64,000 bases of DNA from Anastrepha obliqua. Lineage: Eukaryota > Arthropoda > Insecta > Diptera > Tephritidae. Positions 23,299-35,000 of this stretch are shown here, piece after piece. Numbering within the stretch: position 1 is the first letter of the stretch; each line of letters begins with the position of its first letter. The notes beneath the pieces were generated by a model. It ran no database searches and was not told the origin of the DNA. It worked only from the letters and a program-made list of their open reading frames with translations. A program made the position numbers and the translations under genes. The stretch is from NCBI RefSeq assembly GCF_027943255.1, contig NC_072893.1:65504001-65568000 (forward strand), read 5' to 3'.

Positions 23299-25952
23299 AT
23301 GCTTAAGTTACCAAAAGGCTTAAAAAAGAAAAAGAAGAAGTCGAAAAAGGATAAAGAGCTCTTCACCGAAGAGGAACTCGAGCAGTATAAACGTGAGTTA
23401 CGAGCCAAACAGGAGGCAGCCGCTGCTAAATCGGACGCTGGTGAATCGGACGCAGCATCAGACGTTGAGGGTTTAGCACCAACTGCTGCATCCACTTCGA
23501 CCTCTGCACCGGCGCCAACAGAAGCTACAGAGGGTAGCGCGGCCACAAGTGGTAACGGCGCTGCAGCGCCAGCAGTAGCTGCAAAGAACGCCGCCGAGGA
23601 CGAAGAGTGGGCCAAATTTAAGGCTCTTACATCGGGTGTTGATTCTATACTTCATAAAACTCAGGACGAGCTAGATCGCATCAAAAAGGAATCTTTCTAT
23701 CAACGCTTGCCATCAGCAGCGGAGAAGAAGCGTCTCGAGGAAGAGGAAGCAGCTCGCCGTGAGGCGGAGCGCTTAGAGGAGGAGCGCCGTAAGGCTGCTG
23801 AAATCGAAGCACAGCGCGACAAATTAGCTGAAGCCGTTGTTGAGCTATCAGAATCTGAAGGTGAACAGGACGAAGAAGTCGATGACATCTTTGCTACCGA
23901 CTATATAGAAGCAATAACTAGAGGTGAAGTACAGTTAGCTGTTGTACCCGAGTCGCCGGTATTAGAATTTGACGACGGTCCGGATCCTTTCGATACTGCG
24001 TATGCGGAAAAGGTTATTGTCGGCGCCGATAAAGCAAAGGGTAATAAGAAACTTGTGAGTCTTGGTGCAGCAGTTGAAGTCCTTTCAGGACGTGTAGATC
24101 GTGAGCACGCTCTTGCGCTTGCTAAACCAAAACGTAAGCTACGAAAGGGTATACAAAATTTGCTTCTAAGTGAAAGTATCGATCTTGCCGACCAAGAGGT
24201 TGAAATAAGTGTTGCGGAACCGGAAAAGAATTTACTCGATGTGTTAGACGATGATGTGCCAGAGTCAGATGCACCTATTGATTTAAGTGTTTCACTACAT
24301 TTGCATTTGATACAACACAAAAAACCAGAAGAAGAGGAGGAAGAAGCTGAAGCTGATAGCGGTATACCGGATTTTTCGGAATTCGATGCACTTAAAGACG
24401 ATGATGATGATGAGTTTGCTGAATTAGCAGCTGAATCCTTGACAAAGAAAGACGAAGTAAAAGTAATCACTCAGATACCACTTCCGCAGCCGGAAGTACT
24501 TTCGGAAGTTTTAGACGCTGATTGGGCAGAATTTGAACAAGTAGCCGAGGAACAAACTGGAGTTGTAGGAGAGGACGGCAAAGGTCTTTTGCTAAATTCT
24601 TACTATCCTTATTTCTATGACATTTATATTACTTTTTTTCAGTTAAACCAGCACGCCCTCCTCCACCGGCTCGACCTGCCAGTGGTCCGCATATCGTAGC
24701 TGGTGCTATTTATGTGAGTGACGACGAATACGATAACGCTGACGACGACCCGTTTAACACTGCATACGCTGAGCAAGTTATAAAAAAGACTACCGTACTA
24801 GAGGAGGACGACGATTTTGATCCTCGTGCCGAGGAGAAAGCAGGACCGCCCGTCAAGCCTCCACCACCAGCTGCGAGCTTACTATCACAACCAACACGAG
24901 ATCTTTTGGGTGGCAGTGCCACCGACTTATCTAAGGTTGGTCCTGCCCCTATAGTACCTACTCAAGAAGCCGAAGAAGACGCTGCTGACTTTGATCCATT
25001 CGACACCTCAGCTGTCAGTGCAATCGTTCAGCCCAAGGCGACTGAGTTGAAGTTCTTAGAACGAGAACTTTTGCCTGAAACTAATCTCAAACACTCACTT
25101 AGTGATCCCGACTTTGATCCACGCGCAGAAGAGCCGACTCCAGCTGTAACAACTGCGAGAGCACCGGCGCCTACACGGCCGGCACCACCTGTTCAAATAC
25201 AAAATAATAACAAGACTGTTGACTTTGACACTGCTCGTCGCAAGTCTTCCTTAAGTTTGAACATTCAGTCAAAAAGCGTCGGCTTTTTAGTTCCCTCACA
25301 AGACTTACTCGGGGCTGCGAATGACGGTCAAGGCAACAAGAAGCCATTGACACCATATTACGCACCTAGTGGAGCCACAGCGAAAATTTGTGAAAATAAA
25401 GAGTCTGAAGACCCATTCGACACATCGTATGTACCAGAAACAAAGCCTTCTCAGGTTGAACTGAAACATCTCGAACGTGATCTATTAGAAAAAAGTACAC
25501 TTAAACATAGTCTATCCGATCCCGATTTCGATCCACGTGCGCCACCCACACCGGTGCCGGCAGAAGAGCTATTGACTGTAAGAGAAAACATAAAAGCAAA
25601 AGTGTTAACGCCATCACAGGAGAGTAAAGATATACCAGACGATAGTTGTGAGTACATAGATCCTTTCGATACATCGATTGCGTCTAACCTACAACCAGGC
25701 AGGGCAGAGCTTAAGCTTTTGGAAAGTGAACTTTTGCCTGCCACAGTACCAGAAATCACCACTGGTGTGCTTGATACTCAGACAGACGCACAAGAGCTAG
25801 GTCTGGGCGACAAGGTGTTGACGCCTTCTGTTCCTGTGAAGCAAATTACACTCCCCGAAGAAGTTGATCCATTCGATACTTCAATTGCAGAGAACTTAGC
25901 ACCAGGCGCTACAGAAATTAAGTTGTTAGAGAGCGAGCTTATTGAGCGCTAA
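23299..25952 (+). CDS. stnA: Stoned A (StnA), first cistron of stoned
   Basis: Exons 23299-24583 and 24643-25952 join in phase (G|TT, Val) across a 59-bp intron with acceptor 'tttttttcag', giving 864 residues. The start MLKLPKGLKKKKKKSKKDKE matches the very basic N-terminus I recall for Drosophila StnA, and the length is close to the fly protein. A charged coiled-coil region (about residues 135-195) follows. Six DPF motifs (DPFDTAYAE, DPFNTAYAE, four DPFDTS-type) and DPDFDPRA repeats suggest binding to the AP-2 alpha ear. StnA is a presynaptic protein acting with StnB in synaptic-vesicle endocytosis. A tiny uORF (23280-23291) precedes the start. The coding sequence has no in-frame ATG after the first codon. 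It ends 55 nt before the StnB start, and both are expected on one mRNA. Confidence 0.95.
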
Positions 25953-26007
25953 TTTCGAAACTATCGTAAATCTCAAGAGCTCTAAGTCAAATATATTGAA
26001 AAGCAAC
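25953..26007 (+). promoter_or_regulatory. StnA-StnB intercistronic spacer (55 nt)
   Basis: The spacer between the StnA stop (25950-25952) and the StnB ATG contains no ATG. The StnB frame is open from 25930, so it overlaps the last StnA codons, but no slippery heptamer is evident. From memory, the Drosophila stoned spacer is also 55 nt. It most likely permits initiation by scanning or reinitiation rather than serving as a promoter. Confidence 0.7.
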
Positions 26008-29000
26008 ATGGCGAACCCATTCTTAATGGATGATGATTTGGGGAGCGCTGATGCTGACGCAACAGCTAACCCGTTCTTTTCAAAACTCGATGGTGCAGAG
26101 AGCGTAGCGGAGATAACGGATAATCCATTTGGTGGTCAATCGAATCCTTTCGCTTTTGGAGATGAACCTGAAGAGGGTCCTGCACCTGCATCTGATATTG
26201 ATCCAGCAATGAGTTTCTTTGGCACAACTATTGAAGCGGAAGATGATACGCTCAGTATTAAGTCCACCGCTGAAGAAGAAGATGAAACTTCTAAGCGAGG
26301 TCCACCGCCCAGACCAGTGCCACCGCTAACACAGGAACTCATTAATACAGTTTCCAATCAAATGGAGGAGACAAGCTCAGAGTTGCTCGGACGTATACCG
26401 GCCACTCGTTCGCCAAGCCCTGTTTCCATGCGTGATCTACATTCGCCCAGCCCTACACCGGATTCAGGTTTGGCTGATCTTTTAGATGTGTCCGATAGTG
26501 CTTCGTCGAGCAATACGCAAGGATTTGACATGGACTTAACTAGCAGTGGTGGCAATAATAGTGCCGACAACCCATTTGGGGTGCCAACGGCCATTCCTAG
26601 CTTACATGGCGCCACACCAATGCCATCACCGGCCAAACAGCAACCCCCGCGACCCCCACCTCCACGTCCTTTGCCACCGAGACCGGCACCACCAAGTGGT
26701 GTGCCAGCGCAACATAATCAACCGCCTCCAAGACCAACTCCACCAGCACCAGAACCAGTCGCTCAGCCTGCTGAGCCACAAGATTCTGAGGACCTATTTG
26801 ATATGTTTGGCACAACCAAGCCACCCAAACCTCCACCGCCAAAGACAAAGGAAGATATATTAAGTCTATTCGAAAAACCAACACAACCAATGACTAAACC
26901 AGATCTGTTAAGCGATGATCTAGTTTTGGATTCTTCAACTGAAGCACCGGCTGATGAACAAGACAATGCAGGCGAAGATCCTATTTTTAGCTCAATGCTA
27001 ACACGACCTGATGAGAGTACACATGATATTACATGCCAACCGCAGGCGGCAGACCTAAACATATCGATGATAAATAACATTGAAAGAAAGGAATTAGTAA
27101 TCAACAACACTAAACCGCGTGCCCCAACTCCGGATATTGAAATAACTACTGTAGAAGATCTGCCACGATCTGACGATGAAGATGAACCAGAACCAGAACC
27201 AGCACCTGTAAAACCTATAACGCCAGTAGTCATTGAAACGGAGCCAAGTCCCGAAGGCGAAGAGGACGAGAAAGAAGAAATCGAAGCAAATACTGCTGTA
27301 ACTGCAGAACCCGCAGCAAATACATCGGTTGATTCCGATCATAGTCCTCCTACAGAATCTGCGGCAACCACACAAGCCGTGCCAGAATCATCGTTGGACG
27401 CTACTACCGAACAGCAGAATAGTGAGTTTGAACAAATGGATACAGGTTTGGACTTTGCACCCGCCAGTGCAGTGGCAAGTGGGGCAGCTTCTGCAAATCC
27501 TTTCGCTAGCCCTGATGAGGAAGAAGAGACCTATCCACCAACTTCTGTGGTGACGAATATTTTTGCAGTCGACGATATGGACGCTGCAGCAGTGACGAAT
27601 ATTTTTACTACAGCGACGGATACGATCACAACTTCTGCTGTGCCAATGAATATTTTTGCAGTGGATGCTGAACCAGAAACAGTGGCAGTTACGGCACCAT
27701 CATACACAGCTAATAATATCTTCGCCAGTGAACCGGATGAATTTGATGCTTTCTCCGCCAAATTTGATTCCGTTAAGAAGGATAATATAAGTATACTTGA
27801 TGGCTTTGGTGGTGGTTCTGGTGCAGTGACACCATCGGGCGGAGATGGTAAGTGTGATTTACTAGGAGTTCTTCTTTTAGATCAAGTAAAAATAGCAATT
27901 TTTCTTCATTTCAGCTTGGGGTGATAGCGCATTTGGTTCACCTGCTGCAACCACCAACGCCTTTGGCGCAACCGATGGTTTCGAAAATGAGGATGATGAG
28001 TTTTACGCAATGAAAGCACCCGTTCGCGCTGAATCTGTGGAGTCTGTAGACAAGGAATTTAATGTTGTCATCCGACCTAAAGGTGATAGCACACACGCAA
28101 TTGCACCGCAATTGGCACCACCACCGCCACCGGCACGCGCGACCAGCGGTCAACTCTCAAGCGATACATCGCCTGCTGTTAACCCATTTGAGGATACAGG
28201 CTTCCCAGCACCAGCTCAAAGTGGCGAAAATAAGGTCCAACGCACTGATTCCCAGGAAACACCACAAACACCGTTGTTCGATGAAGACGTATCACAGCCC
28301 CTCGAAGATTTTCCACGTTTGAATTATGTCGGACCTGGTTGGGAAATGCAACTACGACAACCGAACAAAAAGAAAATAACCGGCCAGAGGTTCTGGAAGA
28401 AAATCTTTGTGCGCTTGGTGATACAGAACGATGTGCCTGTCGTGCAATTGCTCAATCAGCCATCAGACAAGCAACCATTCCAAGAATTGCCCCTTCAGCC
28501 CTCCTATTCTGTCTCCGAGATCGGCGCACAACAGTACGATCAGTTTGGAAAGATTTTCACCATAAAGCTACAGTACATATTCTATAAAGAACGCCCCGGT
28601 GTGCGACCAGGACAAGTGACTAAAGCAGAACGGATCACTAATAAACTTACAAAATTTGCACAATATGCCATTGCGGGCGATTACGAGGGCGTGAAGGAGT
28701 TTGGAAGTGATTTGAAAAAGTTGGGCTTACCTGTTGAACATGCGCCACAATCATCGCAACTATTTAAGATTGGATCGATGAACTACGAAGACATGAAACA
28801 GTTCTCGGTATGTATCGAAGAGGCACTCTTCCGTTTGCCGGCGTTGCGTGAACGCGCGCTAACCTATAAAATGGAGGAGGTACAGGTGACGGCAGTCGAT
28901 GAAATTGTTGTAGAGCAGGACTATGAGGGCAAAATTTTGAAACAAATAGCGCGTGTGCGTCTGTTCTTTCTAGCTTTTCTCACAGGTAACAAAAAAGGAG

Positions 29001-32000
29001 AAACTAAAAGCAAAAGCTAAGACTAAACCGATGTGATAAACTTTCAGGTATGCCCACTATCGAATTGGGCGTGAATGATATGTGGCGCCAGGGCAAAGAA
29101 GTGGTGGGCAGACACGACATCATACCTGTAGCCACCGAGGAGTGGATACGATTAGAAGCTGTCGAATTTCATAGTGTGGTTAATCAAGACGAGTATGAGA
29201 AGACGCGTACAATTAAGTGAGTAATTTTGAATTTGGTTATTGTTTGTTGCTTCTAATATATATTTCGAAAACTAGGTTCCAGCCACCGGATGCGAATTAT
29301 ATAGAGTTACTACGTTTCCGCGTGCGTCCACCCAAAAATCGCGAACTTCCATTACAGCTCAAAGCCACTTGGTGTGTAACCGGCAATAAGGTCGAGTTGC
29401 GTGCCGATATACTTGTGCCGGGCTTTACTTCACGCAAATTGGGGCAAATACCATGCGAAGATGTCTCTGTGCGATTTCCCATACCGGAATGTTGGATCTA
29501 CTTATTCCGCGTAGAGAAGCACTTTAGGTAAGAGGGAGAGCAGTTACTAGAAATTAAATGTGTACAGGGTAGTTCATGGATTGGTTTCTTTAAAAAAATT
29601 AACAAAAATCAAATTTTCGCGGTATATAATTGGTTTCTTTGTAATAGAAAATCTTCCCATTATTTCTTATTATTTGGCTCGTTCACATTGTTGTTGTTGC
29701 ATCAGCAAAAATATTTCCCATACATGTACGGGAAGTGTTGCTGGAGTGACAGTCCTTGGCCGGGTATATAGTCAATGCGGGTCGTCCGGTCACGTAGAAC
29801 CGATTGTCGGGGTAACGAATTCACGTGGTTGGCTCATTAGTTCACGTGGTTGGCCCATCTGACTTCCCCGTACTCATCGGATATCCTATTAACCCAGTTT
29901 TCCAAAGACTTTGGAGACAGTTTCTGGCTTTATCTCACGATTGGCTTGCTCGATATTCACCGACCTTCGATTCCTGCTCCAAGGCGGCAAATTGACAGTG
30001 CCGAGACGGCTGGTAGACGTTTACTGAACTTTTCGCGCAAAATATCGATTGTACCATGGCTCGCCATGAAGCTGATACTAAGATTTGTTCAAGTCCATTT
30101 CTTTAATTCTCAACCACAAAAAAAAAATGATTTATCATGCATCTGTTGGGCTCACCGTTGACCGAAATAGCGTTTCCTGCAGCATTTTCCAAGAAAAATG
30201 GCCGAGTGATGCTACCGCTGCAAAATTCGCAAATTGATGTTCAATTTATGTAGATTTGCCATTGTTTTAATGGACTTGTGACACGGTGCGTTGTCTTGAA
30301 AGTGAGCGAACGCGGCACCCACTTTGAACAGACTTTTCTCATAGTCAAATGCTCATGCAATATAAAGCCATCACGTTTTTCTGATATCTTCACGATGTCA
30401 ACTCACACAACTTCACTTTTCGATCACTCAAAACAATTTTGTTGCTTTCTGGTGTTACTGCCTCATATGGACGTCCACTGCGTTGTACATCGTCGATGTC
30501 TCTACGACCACTTTTGGAATAAGCAAACCAGCGTTGTTGTTGTTTCTGATGGGGCGGAGTCCCCATAACACATTTCAAGCCATTGCTTCGCTTGAAAGGT
30601 ATTTTTTCTCATAAAGAAGCAGTGTAAAATTAAAACACGAAATTCTTTTTGATCCATTGTTTTGAAAAGAACAAAAGTATCGCCACTCTTAGCACAATAA
30701 CTCACGAACTAATGATTAGACTATCATTAAATTTTATCAGCCGTCTTTTTAAGGTTAATACTAACTGAAAAATAGGTGAATGCAAAAGAACTATGTGTTA
30801 GAACCGGGACTTTTCAACCCCAGTCTGTGTCAGAAAAAAAGGACCCGCGATTATTCATGAAGCATAAAAGATATATGAATATTTAAAATTTTACATGAAA
30901 ATATGTACAAAAGTACGAGTCGCAATTACTCAATAAGCCGTGTAGTCTTCATCGTTGTCGAGTATAACCTGGCATCTTCTTCATGCTTTGAACCAGCTTT
31001 TCTGCGTAGCTCGTCGACAAACAGGACTAGATTTTGCGAACTTGACGTAGAAGTTGCTTTAAATCATGGACCGGCCTTCCGGCAAAATGTGTTTTTATAA
31101 TTCCCCACACATTTTCAATGGGGTGGCGTCTGGGGACTGGGAAGGCCAGTTCAAAACTATGACGCTATTTTCTTGTTTTGTTGTTTCTCAAAGTGTTTTT
31201 CTGAGAGCAGTGGTTTTGATGATGTGGGACGGTTCGATGGTGTTGATATGTACTCACATCTATTCCCTTTTTAGCAAGAATTGTGCGGGCTTGGTGTAGT
31301 CACAAGGAAGGCTCCCGCTTTTAAAGTTGGACGATCACTTTATCCTGCTTTTTTGTCGTCACTCGTTTCAAGCCGCGCTAGGAAAAGTCATTAACATTTT
31401 TGTACACCTTATACCGCTGATTCTACATCGCACCAAACTTTTTTGATTTTTTAATCATTTTTGCAGCCGCGGCGTAAGATAATTTCGTCCCTTTCGAATG
31501 CGTGCATAAAAATAGCGCCTCAAAACGCTTCGTGCACTTCTCACTCCTTTTTGTTTGGTTGCCTCTACGGGAAAGTTTCCAACGAGACCAACCTAAGTTA
31601 GCACCGGCGTCGTAGACCTTGAGTGGGACTATTATGCAGCAAAAAGCAGAACGATATATATGTATATTATATATCTTGAAGTTACAAGAAAAAAACCGTT
31701 TACTTTCTTCTGACACAGGCTGTAGATCAAAAATAGATATTAAAAACTTCAATCCATTCTTCTACAATACTTATATGCAAAGTTTGCTCACATTTTTAGG
31801 TGCAAGTCGTTGATTGACCGCGCGAGCGAACACGTGTTTCTCAATATATAAATATATTGTGTTCCGCTATTGACAAAGTGACTGAGAGTAAATTAAATAA
31901 AAATAAAAAATAAAAATATGAAAGAATCAGGAGAGAACGATGATGAAAGTGACAATATTGTTTCGAAGTGGAAAAATGTACCAACTAAATCTGCAAAACG

Positions 32001-35000
32001 TGTCAATGAAGAGTCTCCTAAGTTACATCAAAATAAAAAGCAGTTTGTTATACATCCGAATCGATTCCACTTACTTAGCGATGATGACGATCAAATGGAA
32101 GCTGGCGACGATGAAAATCTAGCAGCGAACAAAGAAGCTGAGCCAACTACTCCAAAACCACCACCATTAATCATTCCAGGGGTATCGAACATAAGTGAAA
32201 TGATAAATTACATTTCTAGTGTAATTGACAAAAAAGAGTTTAGTTATAAATCACTAACAGATGGAAAAATTAGACTTGTGGTAAATAACATTGAGGCTTA
32301 CAGAAAAACTGTTAAAAATCTAGATATAAGCAAAATAAGTTATCACACTTATCAACCAAAACTAGAACGATCATATAGAGTAGTGTTAAAAGGAATTCAC
32401 TATTCCACTCCCATCGAAGAAATTACCAATTCAATTACACAGCTAGGTCATAAAGTCCGGAATATTTATAATGTTAAAAGCAGAATAAATAAACAGCCGC
32501 TATCAATGTTCTTTGTTGATTTGGAACCGAAAGACAACAACAAAGAAATATACGCAATGAGACATCTGAATAATGCAACAATTAGAGTTGAACCTCCTCG
32601 TCAAACAAGTGATATCGTTCAATAGAGTTCGGCCACACAAAGTCATATTGCAAAAAACCATATAAATGTGTTAAATGTAATTTAATGCACCCAACGGAAC
32701 AATGCACAAAACCCAAAGACTCTCCACCGACATGTGTTCATTGTCTCCAACATCACACTGCAAATTACAAAGGCTGCGCTGTATACCAACAACTTCTTCG
32801 CAAGAAACCGGTTTATTCTAATCGCGCCAAAGAGAATATAATTATCAACCAACAAAATAACACTCATCTGGGTAATGAAGCTAATTATACTGAAAATAAT
32901 TGCAATGAATACAACAACAACAATCTCTCATATGCAAATGTTGTAAAAGGTACAGGCAATAACAATGAAAAGAATAATGAAAACACAATGGAAAAAATTG
33001 AGCAGCTACTTACTAAGCAAATAGAGTTAACAAACACCCTACTCAATATGATGTCTCTGCTCATTAATAAATTATGCAAGTAAACCTGAGATTAGCAATA
33101 TGGAATGCCAATGGCTTAACCTGTCACACTAATGAAACAGAAGTATTTTTAAACGAAAATTTTATTGATATAATGTTAGTTTCAGAAACTCATTTTACAG
33201 CCAAAACATTTTTCAAAATTAAAAACTACGATATAATCACATGTAATCATCCAAGCAATAGGGCATATGCTGGTTGTGCTGTAATTGTAAGATCTAGTAT
33301 AAAGTATGATATGCTAGAACCAATACAAACCGCATCAATACAAGCCGCTGGAATCAAAATAAAAGCAAACAATGCTGACTTACAAATTTATGCATTGTAT
33401 TCACCTCCACGGCATACTATCAAAAACACTGAATACGAAAACATGTTTAACTCATTCGGACCTAGATTTCTAGTGGGAGGCGATTATAACGCGAAGCACC
33501 CTTGGTGGGGCTCACGTACTCCTAACCCAAAAGGAAGAGAGCTTTATAAATGTATTGTTAAAAATAATTTTAAAACGTTGTCGACGGGGGAGCCTACCTA
33601 CTGGCCGAGTGATCCATCGGAAATTCCGGATTTATTAGATTTTGCTGTATACAATGGTATCCCAGCCCAATTACTGGAAGTTGTCAGTTCTGAAGAACTC
33701 AGCTCAGGTCACTCTCCAGTCATTATCAGTTACGACACTCTAACTAGCCTACGGCAACAGAAATACAAAACATTAACTAGTAAGAGTCAAATAAAAATTT
33801 TTCAAGATTGGCTAACCCAAAATTTGGAACTTAATATTTCAATTAAAACAACAATTGAGCTAGATAATGCAGTCGAATATTTCACAAATAAAATCCACGA
33901 AGCGGCCTTTTTTTCTACTCCCCAAAAAGGTAATGAGATCAAATATCGTAGCCGTATACATGTATGTGGAGAGATAAGAGCATTAATTAAGCATAAGAGA
34001 CGCCTTCGAAAGAAATGGCAAACTACTAGGAGTCCAAGAGACAAAACTGCTCTAAATAAAGCAACAACTGACGTTAAAGAAAAACTAAAAGAATTTAGAA
34101 ATAAATCAGTATCAGATTATATACACAGCCTAAACGATAGAAATGTTGATGATCATAAGATTTGGAATGCTACAAAATATCTCAAACATCCCAAAAAGAG
34201 AAATGCGCCTATAAAAGATTGTGGCAACGTTTGGTGTAGGACAGACAAGAGTAAGGCTTGTGCATATGCTAGATATTTAGAGGCAATGTTTTCTCCGTTT
34301 ATAAACCAAAGCAACAACGATGATGATGTGTTAGCATTTCTCGATACCCCATGTCAACTATCTCTACCGATCAAACATATTACACCGAATGAAATTCGCT
34401 TTGAAATTAAAAACCTGTGTAACAACAAATCTCCTGGATATGATAAAATTGACGCCAAAGTAGCCAAGTGTTTGCCGAAAAAAGGAGTTATGTTCTTAAC
34501 TCTGGTATATAACTCAATATTAAGATTAAACTATTTTCCTACACAGTGGAAGTGCGCCGAAATAGTTATGGTCCTTAAACCGGCAAAACCTGAAAATCAA
34601 ATATCCTCTTACAGACCAATCAGCTTATTGACAATATTCTCCAAAATATTCGAAAGACTATTTTTGCGCAGAGTATTCCCAATACTGAAAGAAAATAAGG
34701 TCATACCCGAACATCAATTTGGTTTTCGCCGATACCATGGTACACCTGAACAATGTCACCGTGTTGTTAAACCTCAATGGAGCTCAATAATATAAGTCAA
34801 ATTGTTAATAGTTAGATAATTTGCTTATTATTTTAAAAATAGATTGCAAATAAACGAAAGTTAAAAAAAAAAAAAAAAAAACATTTTTAGGTATGGCTCT
34901 GTCAAGTCTGCCCACAGACGTACCGGCAAAATTAAAGGCATTGAACGCATTTTGGGTGCAGTCGATACGCTGCAAGAGTCACTAATCGAGGTCACCTCAG

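Larger units (their letters stand above)
31802..34880 (+). mobile_element. Jockey-clade non-LTR retrotransposon, internally deleted
   Basis: A 3.08-kb element has a 5' UTR (31802-31917), a gag-like ORF1 (31918-33083), an ORF2 (33074-34795) overlapping ORF1 by 10 nt, a short 3' UTR and a 19-A tail. A 12-bp target duplication flanks it. ORF1 has the acidic N-terminus and basic middle of jockey gag and then Cys/His knuckles (CVKCNLMHPTEQC; CVHCLQHHTANYKGC). Its frame is broken at 32623-32640, where the first knuckle should be. ORF2 starts with an apurinic-type endonuclease (LAIWNANGLTCHTNE, SETHF, GGDYNAKHPWWGSR, SSGHSPV) and enters RT (SYRPISLLTIFSKIFERLFL). It then stops soon after HQFGFRRYHGTPEQ, so the catalytic YADD box is deleted. 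It sits in stnB intron 4, sense orientation. Confidence 0.92.

Noticed and set aside
23901..24470. Minus-strand 189-codon Ser-rich frame over stnA
   Set aside because: This is the shadow of the acidic StnA coding sequence in the opposite strand. All similar Ser-rich frames over 23292-27761 have the same cause.
24584..24699. Read-through of the StnA first exon to a stop at 24699
   Set aside because: A 59-bp intron with a pyrimidine-rich acceptor restores the frame into the DPF-repeat part, and the downstream frame has strong StnA similarity.
25930..26007. Programmed frameshift making a StnA-StnB fusion
   Set aside because: The StnB frame is open across the StnA stop, but no slippery heptamer or stable downstream structure was seen. 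Separate initiation at 26008 explains the layout better.
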